This document shows positions 31,080 through 39,891 of a stretch of 64,000 nucleotides of DNA, in pieces; positions within the stretch are counted from its first letter, which is position 1, and each line of letters starts with the position of its first letter. A model generated the notes under the pieces. The model ran no database searches, was not told the origin of the DNA, and worked only from the letters and a program-made list of their open reading frames with translations. The stretch lies in NCBI RefSeq assembly GCF_023156235.1, contig NZ_JAKZAI010000005.1, positions 246,936 to 310,935 of the forward strand, written 5' to 3'. This DNA comes from Marinobacter goseongensis. Lineage in GTDB: Bacteria > Pseudomonadota > Gammaproteobacteria > Pseudomonadales > Oleiphilaceae. The translations under genes and the position numbers were made by a program.

Positions 31080-31541
31080 TCAGAACGCCTTCTTCAGGTT
31101 GTTCATGTAGGTATCCACCAGGCTGTTGAACTCGTGCTTGATCACCGGGCTGATCGCCAGCTTCAGCAGGCTCGGCAGCGGCACCGTGAGTTCTGCACGG
31201 GTCTGGAACCTGACCGCGGTGGCGTTATCACCCTTGGCCTTGAGGGTCCAGGAGCCCCGAACCACCCCGTTACCCTCACCCTTGACCGGTTCCCAGGTGA
31301 TGCGGCCGCCGTCTTTGTCTGCCGCGTACTTGCACGCGTACACGGACTGGATCGCATGCTTGTCCACGCCCACTTTTTCCATTTCCCAGCGGTACGTGTT
31401 GTCGCCCAGATCCACCAGCTTGTCGACTTTCGGGAAGTGACTCGCAGAGCGGGGCACATCGGCCAACAGATCGAATACTTCATCGTAACCGCCCGGTATT
31501 TCAAGTTCCCGGTTCAGTTCGATCGATACAGTGATAGCCAC
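31080..31541 (-). CDS. SRPBCC/START-like domain protein
   Basis: A 153-residue protein of the SRPBCC ligand-binding fold: ELNRELEIPGGYDEVFDLLADV at the start, a central antiparallel sheet with ITWEPVKGEGNGVVRGSWTL, and a long final helix, LLKLAISPVIKHEFNSLVDTYMNNL. Such proteins bind hydrophobic ligands such as quinones or lipids in a deep pocket. No ligand can be named. I choose the GTG at 31541 because GGAG lies 6 bases before it; a TTG two codons upstream directly abuts that site. Confidence 0.75.
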   Translation of the reverse strand: MAITVSIELNRELEIPGGYDEVFDLLADVPRSASHFPKVDKLVDLGDNTYRWEMEKVGVDKHAIQSVYACKYAADKDGGRITWEPVKGEGNGVVRGSWTLKAKGDNATAVRFQTRAELTVPLPSLLKLAISPVIKHEFNSLVDTYMNNLKKAF

Positions 31542-31725
31542 AGCCAACTCCTTTTTATCGTTGTAGGTTTGTCTTCAGGACAATATGAAAAAACAGTGTG
31601 CCTATTTTGGCCTATCAATACCGTATTGTCATACATCGGCGCTTTTATTTTGTTACCCCTGCGTTATCCTTAGGTTTACTCACTTTGCGGCACCTGAACG
31701 CATCAAATGGAAGGAAGCCTGAAAT

Positions 31726-33975
31726 ATGAAAGCTGTTCGCTACATCGCCCTCGCCATTGTCGGCCTTATCGTGCTGGCTATTGCAGCCGTGGCCGTCGCC
31801 GTTCTGGTCATCGACCCCAACACCTACAAACCCCAGATCGAGAAGGCGGCCGAAGATGCCACCAACCTTGATCTGATCCTGGAGGGCGACATCGGCTGGT
31901 CGTTCATTCCTCTGGGCCTTGAGCTCAACAATGTGGAAGCCATGCTGGAAGGCGAGCGCTTTGTGCGCCTGGACCAACTCGTGGCCCAGGTGGATTTCTG
32001 GTCGCTCATTGCCATGTCACCGCGGGTCAACACCTTCCTGCTTGACGGGCTTGATGCCCGCCTGAACGTTGACAAAGACGGCAACGGCAACTGGACACGC
32101 ATCATGCCTGAGGGTGACGCCACCGGGGAGGACACCGCGGCACAGGAGCAGGCAGCGGCTGATAAACAGGCAACTGAATCGGCGGACACCGAAGCACCGG
32201 CCGGCGACAGTGAGCCGCTGAACTTCAACGTGGAGAATGTGCAAATCAGCAACGCTCAGATTCATTACAACGACGCGAGCACCGGTCAATCCGTGACCCT
32301 GGAAGACTTCACGGTCAACGCCAGCGAGATCACCCTGGGCAGCAGCTTTCCGCTGGACATCAGCTTCCGTTTCGAAACCAACCAGCCCCAGTTTGCCGTA
32401 GACGGCCGCCTCAGTGCCCGCCTTGCGGCCAACGAGGCCCTGAACGAGTTCGGCATTTCGGAACTGGACGCGACCTTCGACATGAACGGCGAGCCGTTCG
32501 GCGGCAAATCCGTTACCGCCAAGCTGGCTGGCGCCGTTGAAGCTAATCTGGAGAACGAAACCGCCACGCTTAACGGCTTCACCGCCAGCCTCGCGGATCT
32601 GAAACTGAATGCCGATCTGGCGGTTAACGGCTTCGGCGACAAGCCCGAGCTGAAGGGCGAAATGAGCATTGACCAGTTCTCGCTGAAGAAGCTGCTCGCG
32701 GCCCTTGGCCAGCCCGCCATTGAGACCGACGATCCGGACGTACTCGAAGCCATTGCCTTCTCTACTCAGATTGGTGGGCCGGCCGGCACCGTGGCACTGA
32801 GCGAATTGACCATCAGCCTCGACGACACTACCTTCACTGGCGGCGGCAGCTACACCCTCAACAACAGCGCAGTGGTGCTAGCTCTGCAGGGTGATGCCAT
32901 CAACGCAGATCGCTACCTGCCACCGAAAGCGGAGGAAGGCGAGACCGCTTCCGAGGAATCGTCCGACGCCGCTCAGGACGGCGACGCTGGTGAGCAGGCC
33001 ACGGCTGCCGCAGGCGCCCCGGAAGAGTCCGACCTGCTGCCACTGGAAACCCTGCGCACCCTGCTGCTGGACATTGACCTTGGCCTGGGCGAGCTGGTCA
33101 TCAGCAACCTCAACATCAATGAAATCAAGTCGTCCATCACAGCGAAAGACGGTCTGATGAAAGTGGAGGAGTTCAGCGGCAAGCTCTACTACGGCAGCTT
33201 CGACGCCAACGTCACGCTGGATGCCCGCAAAGACAATCCCACATGGGCTATCGGCTCCAAAGTAGTCAACGTGCAGACGCTGCCCCTGCTGACCGACCTC
33301 GCAGAGGTCGACATGCTTTCAGGCGGCGCCAACCTGAATCTGGATATCAGAACCGCAGGCAACCGCATCTCTGCACTGCGGAACAATGCCAAAGGCGATA
33401 TCAGCTTCAACCTCGCCGAGGGCGAATTCCGCCAGATGAACCTGACCCGCATGGCCTGCCAGGGCATTGCGCTGGCGAACCAGGACACCCTGAGTGCCAA
33501 CGACTGGGGTACTACAACGCCATTCAATGACATGAAGGGCACGCTCAAGATTGATGGCAATACCCTGAACAACACCGACCTGGTGGCGGCGCTCGCCGGT
33601 ATGCGTCTGGAGGGTAATGGCACCGTGGATCTGGAAAAAACCGAGCTGGACTACGAGATCGGCCTGAAAGTGGTGGGTGAGATCCACCGCGACGAAGCCT
33701 GCCGCGTAACCGAGTACGTAAAAAACGTGGTGATTCCGGTCGAATGCCGCGGCAACTTCTCCGAGGATCCTGCAGGCCTGTGCTCTTTCGACGGTTCACG
33801 CTTCCGCGACACCATCAAGGACATTGCAGCCAATGCGGCACGCGCCAAAGTGAAAGAGGAAACCGACCGCGCCAAAGCCAAGGCGGAAGAGAAAGCCCGC
33901 GAGAAAATCGATGAGAAGCTGGGCGAAGAAGGCGGCAAGATCAAGGATGCGGTCAAAGGCCTGTTCAACCGATGA
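31726..33975 (+). CDS. AsmA-family envelope protein
   Basis: A 749-residue protein anchored by one N-terminal helix (about 5-27), followed by the AsmA opening VIDPNTYKPQIEKAAEDATNLD and a long beta-rich periplasmic part that ends in the AsmA C-terminal domain (about 570-690, LRNNAKGDISFNLAEGEF). Two low-complexity acidic linkers are visible, at about 137-165 and 405-430. AsmA-like proteins are thought to bridge the envelope and carry phospholipids. The C-terminus is a charged, Lys/Glu-rich helix. The stop overlaps the mutY start (ATGA), so the two are coupled. Confidence 0.88.
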   Translation: MKAVRYIALAIVGLIVLAIAAVAVAVLVIDPNTYKPQIEKAAEDATNLDLILEGDIGWSFIPLGLELNNVEAMLEGERFVRLDQLVAQVDFWSLIAMSPRVNTFLLDGLDARLNVDKDGNGNWTRIMPEGDATGEDTAAQEQAAADKQATESADTEAPAGDSEPLNFNVENVQISNAQIHYNDASTGQSVTLEDFTVNASEITLGSSFPLDISFRFETNQPQFAVDGRLSARLAANEALNEFGISELDATFDMNGEPFGGKSVTAKLAGAVEANLENETATLNGFTASLADLKLNADLAVNGFGDKPELKGEMSIDQFSLKKLLAALGQPAIETDDPDVLEAIAFSTQIGGPAGTVALSELTISLDDTTFTGGGSYTLNNSAVVLALQGDAINADRYLPPKAEEGETASEESSDAAQDGDAGEQATAAAGAPEESDLLPLETLRTLLLDIDLGLGELVISNLNINEIKSSITAKDGLMKVEEFSGKLYYGSFDANVTLDARKDNPTWAIGSKVVNVQTLPLLTDLAEVDMLSGGANLNLDIRTAGNRISALRNNAKGDISFNLAEGEFRQMNLTRMACQGIALANQDTLSANDWGTTTPFNDMKGTLKIDGNTLNNTDLVAALAGMRLEGNGTVDLEKTELDYEIGLKVVGEIHRDEACRVTEYVKNVVIPVECRGNFSEDPAGLCSFDGSRFRDTIKDIAANAARAKVKEETDRAKAKAEEKAREKIDEKLGEEGGKIKDAVKGLFNR

Positions 33976-35039
33976 GCGACCGGTTTGCCCGGGAGCTTCT
34001 GGCCTGGTACGACCAGCACGGCAGGCACGACCTGCCGTGGCACCACAATCGTAGTGCCTACCGGGTCTGGGTATCGGAGATCATGCTCCAGCAGACCCAG
34101 GTCGCCACGGTCATTCCCTACTTCGAGGCTTTCATGGCTCGCTTCCCGGATGTGGAAACGCTGGCGGCGGCCCCCGAGGACGATGTACTCAGCCACTGGT
34201 CCGGACTGGGCTATTACGCCCGGGCCCGCAACCTGCAGAAAGCGGCGAGAGCCGTGGTCAACGAGTTCAGCGGTGAATTTCCCGACGATCAGCAGCAACT
34301 GGAAGCGCTGACCGGGATCGGCCGCTCCACCGCCGCCGCCATTCTGGCGCAGGCGTTCGGCAAGCGCGCTGCCATTCTTGATGGCAACGTCAAAAGGGTA
34401 CTGGCACGCTACCACGCCGTACCGGGTTGGCCCGGACAAACCAGCGTACTGAACACGCTCTGGCAGCACGCCGAGCAACACACACCGCACAGCCGGGTTC
34501 GCGATTACACCCAAGCCATCATGGACCTGGGCGCCATGGTCTGTACCCGCTCCCGCCCGAGATGCCAGCAATGCCCGCTCCAGAGCGGCTGTGTCGCCTA
34601 CGAGAATGACGACATCCGCCTGTACCCGGGCTCCAAGCCAAAGAAAGCCAAGCCCGAAAAGATTACCTGGATGGTCATTCTCGAAGACCATGCAGGTCGT
34701 ATCCTGCTGGAAAGACGCCCACCCAGTGGCATTTGGGGCGGCCTGTGGAGCCTGCCGGAACTGGACCCGGCCCTGGGTGCCGATGAGCTGCCCGAAGCCT
34801 GCGGGCAGGCTTTCGGCTTTGCCTGCGGCGATGCGGAACTGATTGGCGGCTTCCGCCACACGTTCAGCCATTACCACCTGCACATCCAGCCCGCGAGATT
34901 GGCGGTCCATTCCACGAACACAACGGTGAGTGACAACGACGGCCAGCGCTGGCTGCACCGGGATGAAGCCCTGACCCTCGGCTTGCCGGCCCCGATCCGC
35001 AACCTGCTGACCAACCCCGAACAGCCGGCCCTCATCTGA
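33972..35039 (+). CDS. mutY: A/G-specific adenine glycosylase MutY
   Basis: Removes adenine mispaired with 8-oxoguanine. The 355 residues show the catalytic Glu36 in VSEIMLQQTQV, the helix-hairpin-helix LTGIGRSTAAAIL with Asp137 in AILDGNVKR, and the 4Fe-4S loop with Cys191, 198, 201 and 207 (C-x6-C-x2-C-x5-C). A C-terminal Nudix-like domain (about 230-345) reads the 8-oxoguanine. It overlaps the AsmA gene by 4 bases and is followed by yggX after 79 bases, a common pairing. Confidence 0.97.
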   Translation: MSDRFARELLAWYDQHGRHDLPWHHNRSAYRVWVSEIMLQQTQVATVIPYFEAFMARFPDVETLAAAPEDDVLSHWSGLGYYARARNLQKAARAVVNEFSGEFPDDQQQLEALTGIGRSTAAAILAQAFGKRAAILDGNVKRVLARYHAVPGWPGQTSVLNTLWQHAEQHTPHSRVRDYTQAIMDLGAMVCTRSRPRCQQCPLQSGCVAYENDDIRLYPGSKPKKAKPEKITWMVILEDHAGRILLERRPPSGIWGGLWSLPELDPALGADELPEACGQAFGFACGDAELIGGFRHTFSHYHLHIQPARLAVHSTNTTVSDNDGQRWLHRDEALTLGLPAPIRNLLTNPEQPALI

Positions 35040-35118
35040 CCACCGGCTTATCTGTTATCATCGCGCAACGTCAGACACAGCGCCGGGTTAACCGGCGCCC
35101 GATTCAACAGGACCCGAT

Positions 35119-35391
35119 ATGAGCCGCACCGTTTTCTGCCGCAAATACCAGCAAGAACTGGAAGGACTGGACTTCCCCCCTATGCCTGGCAAGAAAGGCC
35201 AGGAAATCTGGGAGAACGTTTCCAAGAAAGCGTGGGAAGAATGGCAGAACCAGCAAACCATGCTGATCAACGAAAAGCACCTGAGCCTGATGGACCCGAA
35301 CACCCGCAAATACCTGCAGGCGCAGATGGAACGCTTCTTCAATAACGAGCCGTTCGACAAGGCCGAAGGCTACGTGCCACCGGAGCAATAG
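35119..35391 (+). CDS. yggX: Fe(II)-trafficking/oxidative-damage protection protein YggX
   Basis: A 90-residue soluble protein associated with protection of Fe-S enzymes from oxidants. It begins [20 protein letters not shown] with the conserved Cys7, and goes on with [20 protein letters not shown] and [17 protein letters not shown]. Length and motifs match the family throughout. The link to mutY (oxidative DNA damage) is usual in gammaproteobacteria. Confidence 0.96.
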   Translation: MSRTVFCRKYQQELEGLDFPPMPGKKGQEIWENVSKKAWEEWQNQQTMLINEKHLSLMDPNTRKYLQAQMERFFNNEPFDKAEGYVPPEQ

Positions 35392-35451
35392 GCGCAATTG
35401 ATTAAAGCCTGAGCAACCGCTAAAAGATCCGGAAATATTTGGCTTACAGCC

Positions 35452-35480
35452 TTGACTCAAAACAGTGAAACCGGTTTAAT
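35452..35480 (+). promoter_or_regulatory. tRNA-Phe promoter
   Basis: TTGACT (35452-35457) and TTTAAT (35475-35480) are exactly 17 bases apart. The GC-rich stretch right after the -10 (AGCGCCCC) is the discriminator seen at stringently controlled stable-RNA promoters. Confidence 0.8.
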
Positions 35481-35511
35481 AGCGCCCCGTTGCACAGCAG
35501 ACGCGCAACAC

Positions 35512-35587
35512 GCCCGGATAGCTCAGTTGGTAGAGCAGGGGATTGAAAATCCCCGTGTCGGTGGTTCGATTCCGCCTCCGGGCACCA
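35512..35587 (+). tRNA. tRNA-Phe (GAA)
   Basis: A 76-base cloverleaf with the acceptor stem GCCCGGA/TCCGGGC, D-loop GCTCAGTTGGTAGAGC, anticodon GAA at 35545-35547 in the loop TTGAAAA, T-loop GGTTCGATTCC and an encoded CCA end. Confidence 0.98.
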
Positions 35588-35602
35588 TTTAGAATTCTGA
35601 TG

Positions 35603-35632
35603 AAGCCCGCCTTGTGCGGGCTTTGTTGTTAT
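35603..35632 (+). terminator. Terminator after tRNA-Phe
   Basis: AAGCCCGC pairs with GCGGGCTT around CTTGT and is followed by the T-rich TTGTTGTTATT. Confidence 0.85.
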
Positions 35633-35706
35633 TGGTCCGCCGTTATTTCCTCACCCTGCCCCAACGGTTTGCGCCTGGAATTAAAGCGATTGACCGCCGC
35701 AAACAC

Positions 35707-35754
35707 GGAGGACTTTCGTAAAACCGCATTCATGCAGCCTTGCGAAAATCCTCC
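35707..35754 (-). promoter_or_regulatory. Long hairpin spanning the stop codon of the arfA-like gene
   Basis: On the minus strand GGAGGATTTTCG pairs with CGAAAGTCCTCC (12 pairs, one G-U). The stem continues after one C-A mismatch with AAGG/TTTT and CTGCA/TGCGG (three G-U pairs) and closes on a TGAA tetraloop. The loop holds the TGA stop codon (35730-35732). A near-continuous 22-bp stem across a stop codon is the substrate type for RNase III. Confidence 0.75.
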
Positions 35755-35885
35755 GCCCGCACACACTTGTCGCGCTGACGCTTGTACTTGCTCTTGTCCT
35801 CAACCACTCGCATCTGGTACTTCGGTGTTTTCAGGTCGCGCTTGATGGCGCTTTCCTGAGTGGGTTTTGCCCGTTTACTGGCCAT
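35730..35885 (-). CDS. arfA: Small basic protein, probable ribosome-rescue factor ArfA
   Basis: A 51-residue, Lys/Arg-rich protein with AGGAG 7 bases before its ATG. The middle, SAIKRDLKTPKYQMRVVEDK, lines up with the ArfA pattern A-I...L.-P-[FY]-x-x-R-V, and SKYKRQRDK recalls the basic KGKGSYxRK tail. ArfA enters stalled ribosomes that lack a stop codon and recruits RF2. The family is regulated by its own mRNA being cut or terminated before the stop, so that protein is made mainly when trans-translation is failing. Here a 22-bp hairpin covers the last codons and the stop, which fits. The sequence match alone is weak; an unnamed small basic family is the alternative. Confidence 0.6.
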   Translation of the reverse strand: MASKRAKPTQESAIKRDLKTPKYQMRVVEDKSKYKRQRDKCVRAEDFRKAA

Positions 35886-36079
35886 GAGATTTCTCCTGTT
35901 GGCGCTGCTGAGAATGTGCGCAATCAGTTTAGCACTTTTCCGCAAGGTGCCAGCGCCCGCTATGGTTCTGGGCGTGACAATCAACACTCTTGACCCTGCC
36001 TTGCCGATTGCAAATGACTGTCGGTTAACCGCAGACTGTGCACTCTGATCGTGACCGACTGACACCGCGAGGATCCATA

Positions 36080-37045
36080 ATGCTTCCAGCTCTGCTTGCC
36101 ATTGCCGCCGGACTGGCCCTGCTGGTCTGGAGTGCCGATCGTTTTGTCGAGGGCTCCGCGGTGACCGCGCGCCATTTCGGCATGCCGCCGCTGCTGATCG
36201 GCATGGTGGTGGTGGGCTTTGGCACGTCGGCCCCGGAAATGGTGGTTTCCGCGCTGGCAGCCTCGCAGGGCAATCCCGGGCTGGCGCTGGGCAATGCTTA
36301 CGGCTCCAACATTACCAATATTGCGCTGATACTCGGCATCACCGCCATAATCTCGCCCATTGCCGTGCACTCTCAGGTCATGCGCAAGGAGCTGCCGATC
36401 CTTGCCGGCATCACCCTGCTCGCCATCTGGCAGCTGCTCGATGGCAGCCTGTCCCGTCTGGATGCCGTGGGCTTGCTGCTGACCTTTACCGCGTTACTGG
36501 GCTGGAGTATCTGGGCCGGCATGAAGAAGCCACAGGATGCACTGGCTCTGGAAGTCAGCGCCGAGCTCGATGAGCGCGTCATGCCCATCCGTAACGCGGT
36601 GCTCTGGCTGGTTGCCGGCCTGGCTCTGCTGATTATCAGTTCCCGCATTCTTGTCTGGGGCGCTGTGGATCTGGCCACGGCCTTCGGCGTCAGCGACCTG
36701 ATCATCGGCCTGACCATCGTGGCTATTGGCACGTCCCTGCCGGAACTGGCATCGTCGGTGATTGCCGCTCGTAAGGGTGAACACGATCTCGCGTTGGGTA
36801 ACATTCTCGGCTCCAACATGTTCAACACCCTTGCGGTGGTGGGCATCGCCGGCATGATAGCGCCCATGGAGGTCGCCGGCGACGTTCTGGTGCGGGACCT
36901 CCCGGTGATGGCAGGCCTGACCTTTGCGCTCTTCGCATTGGGCTACGGCTTTCGCGGGCCGGGGCGCATCAACCGGGTTGAGGGCGTCCTGTTGATCACT
37001 GCGTTCGTGGCCTACACGCTGTATCTGCTGATCAGTACATTCTGA
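36080..37045 (+). CDS. yrbG: Calcium/sodium antiporter (YrbG, CaCA family)
   Basis: A 321-residue inner-membrane exchanger with ten hydrophobic segments in two inverted halves. The two alpha-repeats are VVVGFGTSAPEMVVS with GNAYGSNITNIALILG, and TIVAIGTSLPELASS with GNILGSNMFNTLAVVG. The glutamates of the two S-x-P-E motifs bind the cations. GAGGA (36069-36073) is 6 bases before ATG 36080, which rejects the longer open frame. It stands alone between the arfA-like gene and the DUF4124 gene. Direction of Ca or Na flow is not shown by sequence. Confidence 0.93.
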   Translation: MLPALLAIAAGLALLVWSADRFVEGSAVTARHFGMPPLLIGMVVVGFGTSAPEMVVSALAASQGNPGLALGNAYGSNITNIALILGITAIISPIAVHSQVMRKELPILAGITLLAIWQLLDGSLSRLDAVGLLLTFTALLGWSIWAGMKKPQDALALEVSAELDERVMPIRNAVLWLVAGLALLIISSRILVWGAVDLATAFGVSDLIIGLTIVAIGTSLPELASSVIAARKGEHDLALGNILGSNMFNTLAVVGIAGMIAPMEVAGDVLVRDLPVMAGLTFALFALGYGFRGPGRINRVEGVLLITAFVAYTLYLLISTF

Positions 37046-37066
37046 GGTCAGGCGCAACGAGACGTT

Positions 37067-37507
37067 TTACTGCAGAAGACACTCGCGGCTGAGCGCCTGG
37101 CTGACACTGCGCCGCTGACGCCGCAGACGGTTGCCCTGATCGTTGCTGTAGCCGGCACGCAGCTGCCGCTGGATACGGGCGAGGCGTTTGCGGTAACCGG
37201 CACACTGCTTGTCGTTACTGGCGCTGGCAAGCCCGCTCGAACTCCGCGACCGGGTGCGTGACGACGACGCCTTCAAACTCTGGCGGATATCCTTTCGAAT
37301 CGTGTTCACCCGCCTGCCCTGCTCCAGATTTTCTGACATGGGCACCACCGACGGCTGTGTCAGCGTCACGGTCTCGTGGCTCTGGTTACGGGGCTGGGTA
37401 TCGGTGAAGTGCACTACGCCCTGGTCGTCTGTCCAGGAGTAAACACCGGCAAAGGCGGGTGCTGAGAATAATGCAGATAACAGAAATAGCGCCATGGTCC
37501 CTGGCAT
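37067..37507 (-). CDS. DUF4124-domain secreted protein
   Basis: A 146-residue protein with a signal peptide (to about residue 20, SAPAFAGVY) and the short DUF4124 motif YSWTDDQGVVHFTDTQP at 23-39. The rest is polar and very basic, with a Ser/Arg-rich stretch (SSSRTRSRSSSG, about 82-93), and a C-terminal helical segment with two cysteines. Function is unknown for this family. It lies 49 bases downstream of glcF on the same strand and could be the last gene of that transcript. Confidence 0.8.
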   Translation of the reverse strand: MPGTMALFLLSALFSAPAFAGVYSWTDDQGVVHFTDTQPRNQSHETVTLTQPSVVPMSENLEQGRRVNTIRKDIRQSLKASSSRTRSRSSSGLASASNDKQCAGYRKRLARIQRQLRAGYSNDQGNRLRRQRRSVSQALSRECLLQ

Positions 37508-37556
37508 AAGATTCCACTCCCTGTGGTTTCAAATGAGCCGGGGACTATAGCAGATG

Positions 37557-38765
37557 TTACTGGTCCAGTAATTCGATCCAGTGCTGAACCGGCACGGCGG
37601 AGCGGGTTTCCAGATGCATCTGACAGCCGATGTTGGCCGTCACGATACGGTCCGGATTGTCGACGGTGAGCGCCGTGAGCTTGTTGGCTAGCAGCTTCTG
37701 GCTCAGTTCCGGCTGCAGCACCGAGTAGGTGCCCGCCGAACCGCAACACAGATGCTTGTCCTTGGTGGCCGCCAGGGTCACACCGGCCCGCGCCAGCACC
37801 TGCTCCACCACGCCGTTCTGTTTCATGGCGTGCTGCAGGGTGCAGGGGCAATGGAAAGCGACCTTGCCCGGGTTCTGCCGTACTTTCAGCTTCTCCAGAT
37901 CCTGGCTGAGCAAGAAGGCGCCAAGATCGACCGTCAGGTCGCTGACCTTTTGCGCCTTGGCGGCGTAGACCGGGTCGTGTTGCAGCAGGTGCCCGTAGTC
38001 CTGCACCATGGCGCCGCAGCCCGACGCGGTCATGATGATGGCCTCAGCGCCGGCTTCGATGGCAGGCCACCAGGCGTCGATGTTCTGGCGCATGCGCTCC
38101 AGGGCCTTGTCATGTTCCGACAGGTGGTGATTCACCGCACCGCAACAGCCCGCTTCCGGGGCTTCCACCATGGTAATCCCCAGACGGTCGAGTACACGGG
38201 CGGCGGCGGCGTTGGTGTTGGGCGTGGCGGATGGCTGAACACAGCCGGCCAGTGCCAGCACAATGCGGCTGTGGCTGGCCGCCGGCCAGGGGGTGGCCGC
38301 TTTTCTCGGCGGCACTTTGGTGCGCAGTTTTTCCGGCAATGCCGGGCGGAACAGCTGGCCCAGCCGCAGTAACAGTCCGAACAGCCGGCGATTGGGGATC
38401 ACTCGGGCCAGCGCCCAGCGCATCCACCTGTCTTTGGGCGCACGCGGCATTTCCTGCTCCATCAGTCCGCGGCAGATGTCCACCAGGCGGCCGTACTGCA
38501 CGCCGGAAGGACAGGTGGTCTCGCAGCTGCGGCAGGTGAGGCAGCGGTCCAAGTGCTCGCGGGTTTTTTCGGTAACTTCCGCGCCTTCGAGGAACATTTT
38601 CATCAGGTAGATGCGGCCGCGGGGGCCGTCGCGTTCGTCGTTCAGCTCCTGGTAAGTCGGACAGGTGGCGGTGCAGAAGCCACAATGGACGCAGGCCCGC
38701 AGGATGGATTCGGCCTCCTGCCCTTCCGGGGTGTTGGCAAATTGCTGTACTAGATTCGTTTGCAT
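37557..38765 (-). CDS. glcF: Glycolate oxidase iron-sulfur subunit GlcF
   Basis: The Fe-S subunit that passes electrons from the GlcD/GlcE flavoproteins to the quinone pool. The 402 residues carry two ferredoxin-type clusters near the start, CVHCGFCTATCP (about 27-38) and CLTCRSCETTCP (about 76-87). Two CCG-type cysteine-rich domains follow in the C-terminal half (LAGCVQPSATPN... EAGCCGAVNHH and FHCPCTLQH... HLCCGSAGTYS). Gene order dctPQM-glcG-glcD-glcE-glcF on the minus strand points to one operon. Confidence 0.96.
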   Translation of the reverse strand: MQTNLVQQFANTPEGQEAESILRACVHCGFCTATCPTYQELNDERDGPRGRIYLMKMFLEGAEVTEKTREHLDRCLTCRSCETTCPSGVQYGRLVDICRGLMEQEMPRAPKDRWMRWALARVIPNRRLFGLLLRLGQLFRPALPEKLRTKVPPRKAATPWPAASHSRIVLALAGCVQPSATPNTNAAAARVLDRLGITMVEAPEAGCCGAVNHHLSEHDKALERMRQNIDAWWPAIEAGAEAIIMTASGCGAMVQDYGHLLQHDPVYAAKAQKVSDLTVDLGAFLLSQDLEKLKVRQNPGKVAFHCPCTLQHAMKQNGVVEQVLARAGVTLAATKDKHLCCGSAGTYSVLQPELSQKLLANKLTALTVDNPDRIVTANIGCQMHLETRSAVPVQHWIELLDQ

Positions 38766-38826
38766 GGTTTACCTATAAGTTCGGTGCTCAAGCGCCAGCC
38801 CAGCGCTTCCCGGACATCTCAGTTGA

Positions 38827-39891
38827 CTACAGCCAGCTGTATAGCCGCCCAGGGTTGAATATGCCGTCAGGGTCGAACGAGTTCTTTACGCGACGCTGAA
38901 TACCCTTCAGGGCATCCGGCTGGTGATGCATCACCTCCCCTGCCCGATCGCCGCCACGGAACAGGCTGACCTGACCGCCCGCCGCTTTCGCCAGGGCTTC
39001 CATCTGTTTGGTGTCGGCCTTACCGCGATACCAGCGCTGGGAACCGGCCCAGTCGATCAGCCAGGCGCCGTCGAGCACGGGGTTGGCAGCGGTGGAGCCG
39101 ATGGAGAAGCGCCATAACGGATCGCCGCCGGTGAAGAAATCATGCTGCATATCCTGAACCTGGCGCCAGAACGGATCACCGTTTTCCATGACCTCGCCGG
39201 TCCATTTTTCGGCCGTGGCTTCCACCGCAGAGCGGGCGCCGGAAAGGCGCAGGTATACTTTGTCATCGTGCCAGCAGGCGGCGGTGATGGGTTTGGGTTC
39301 GGCGGCGCGGCTGTTCATGTAGTGGATGACGTCGTCCATCGCCATGTCCTGCACCAGAGTCAGGGTGGCGGCAGGTCTGGGCATAACTTTCAGGCTGATT
39401 TCGGTCATCACGCCGAGAGTGCCCATGGCGCCGGCCTGGAGGCGGGAGACGTCGTATCCGGCAACGTTTTTCATCACCTGACCGCCAAAGCGCAGATGCT
39501 CACCCTTGCCGTTGATCAATCGCACTCCCAATATCTGGTCACGCACGGAACCGGCCCAGGGCCGACCGGGGCCGGAGAGGTTGCAGGCCAGGGTGCCGCC
39601 GATGGTGCTGCCATCGCCAAAGTGTGGCGGTTCAAAGTGCAGAATCTGCCCTTCTTCGGCGAGGGTGGCTTCGATTTCGGTGAGGGTGGTGCCGGCACGC
39701 ACGGTGAGTACCAGCTCGACCGGGTGGTAGTCCACGATGCCCCTGTGCTCGGCGAGACTCAGTGTGCCTGCGTCCGGATCGGCGGCACGGCCCACGAAGG
39801 CTTTGGTGCCGCCGCCAACGATGTTGAGTTTGTGGCCGGCATTGCGGGCCTGGAGCACCTGCTCCTTCAGTTGTTGGGAATGATCAGCCAT
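38827..39891 (-). CDS. glcE: Glycolate oxidase FAD-binding subunit GlcE
   Basis: Second flavoprotein-like subunit of the glycolate dehydrogenase. The 354 residues have an FAD-binding type 4 domain with LNIVGGGTKAFVGRA near the start, FGDGSTIGGTLACNLSGPGRP and MKNVAGYDVSRLQAGAMGTLGV. The C-terminal half is shorter than in GlcD. It overlaps glcD by 8 bases, consistent with coupled translation and a fixed subunit ratio. Confidence 0.95.
   Translation of the reverse strand: MADHSQQLKEQVLQARNAGHKLNIVGGGTKAFVGRAADPDAGTLSLAEHRGIVDYHPVELVLTVRAGTTLTEIEATLAEEGQILHFEPPHFGDGSTIGGTLACNLSGPGRPWAGSVRDQILGVRLINGKGEHLRFGGQVMKNVAGYDVSRLQAGAMGTLGVMTEISLKVMPRPAATLTLVQDMAMDDVIHYMNSRAAEPKPITAACWHDDKVYLRLSGARSAVEATAEKWTGEVMENGDPFWRQVQDMQHDFFTGGDPLWRFSIGSTAANPVLDGAWLIDWAGSQRWYRGKADTKQMEALAKAAGGQVSLFRGGDRAGEVMHHQPDALKGIQRRVKNSFDPDGIFNPGRLYSWL

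Noticed and set aside
33651..34958. Minus-strand open frame of 435 codons opposite mutY and the AsmA gene end
   Set aside because: Antisense shadow without plausible protein features.
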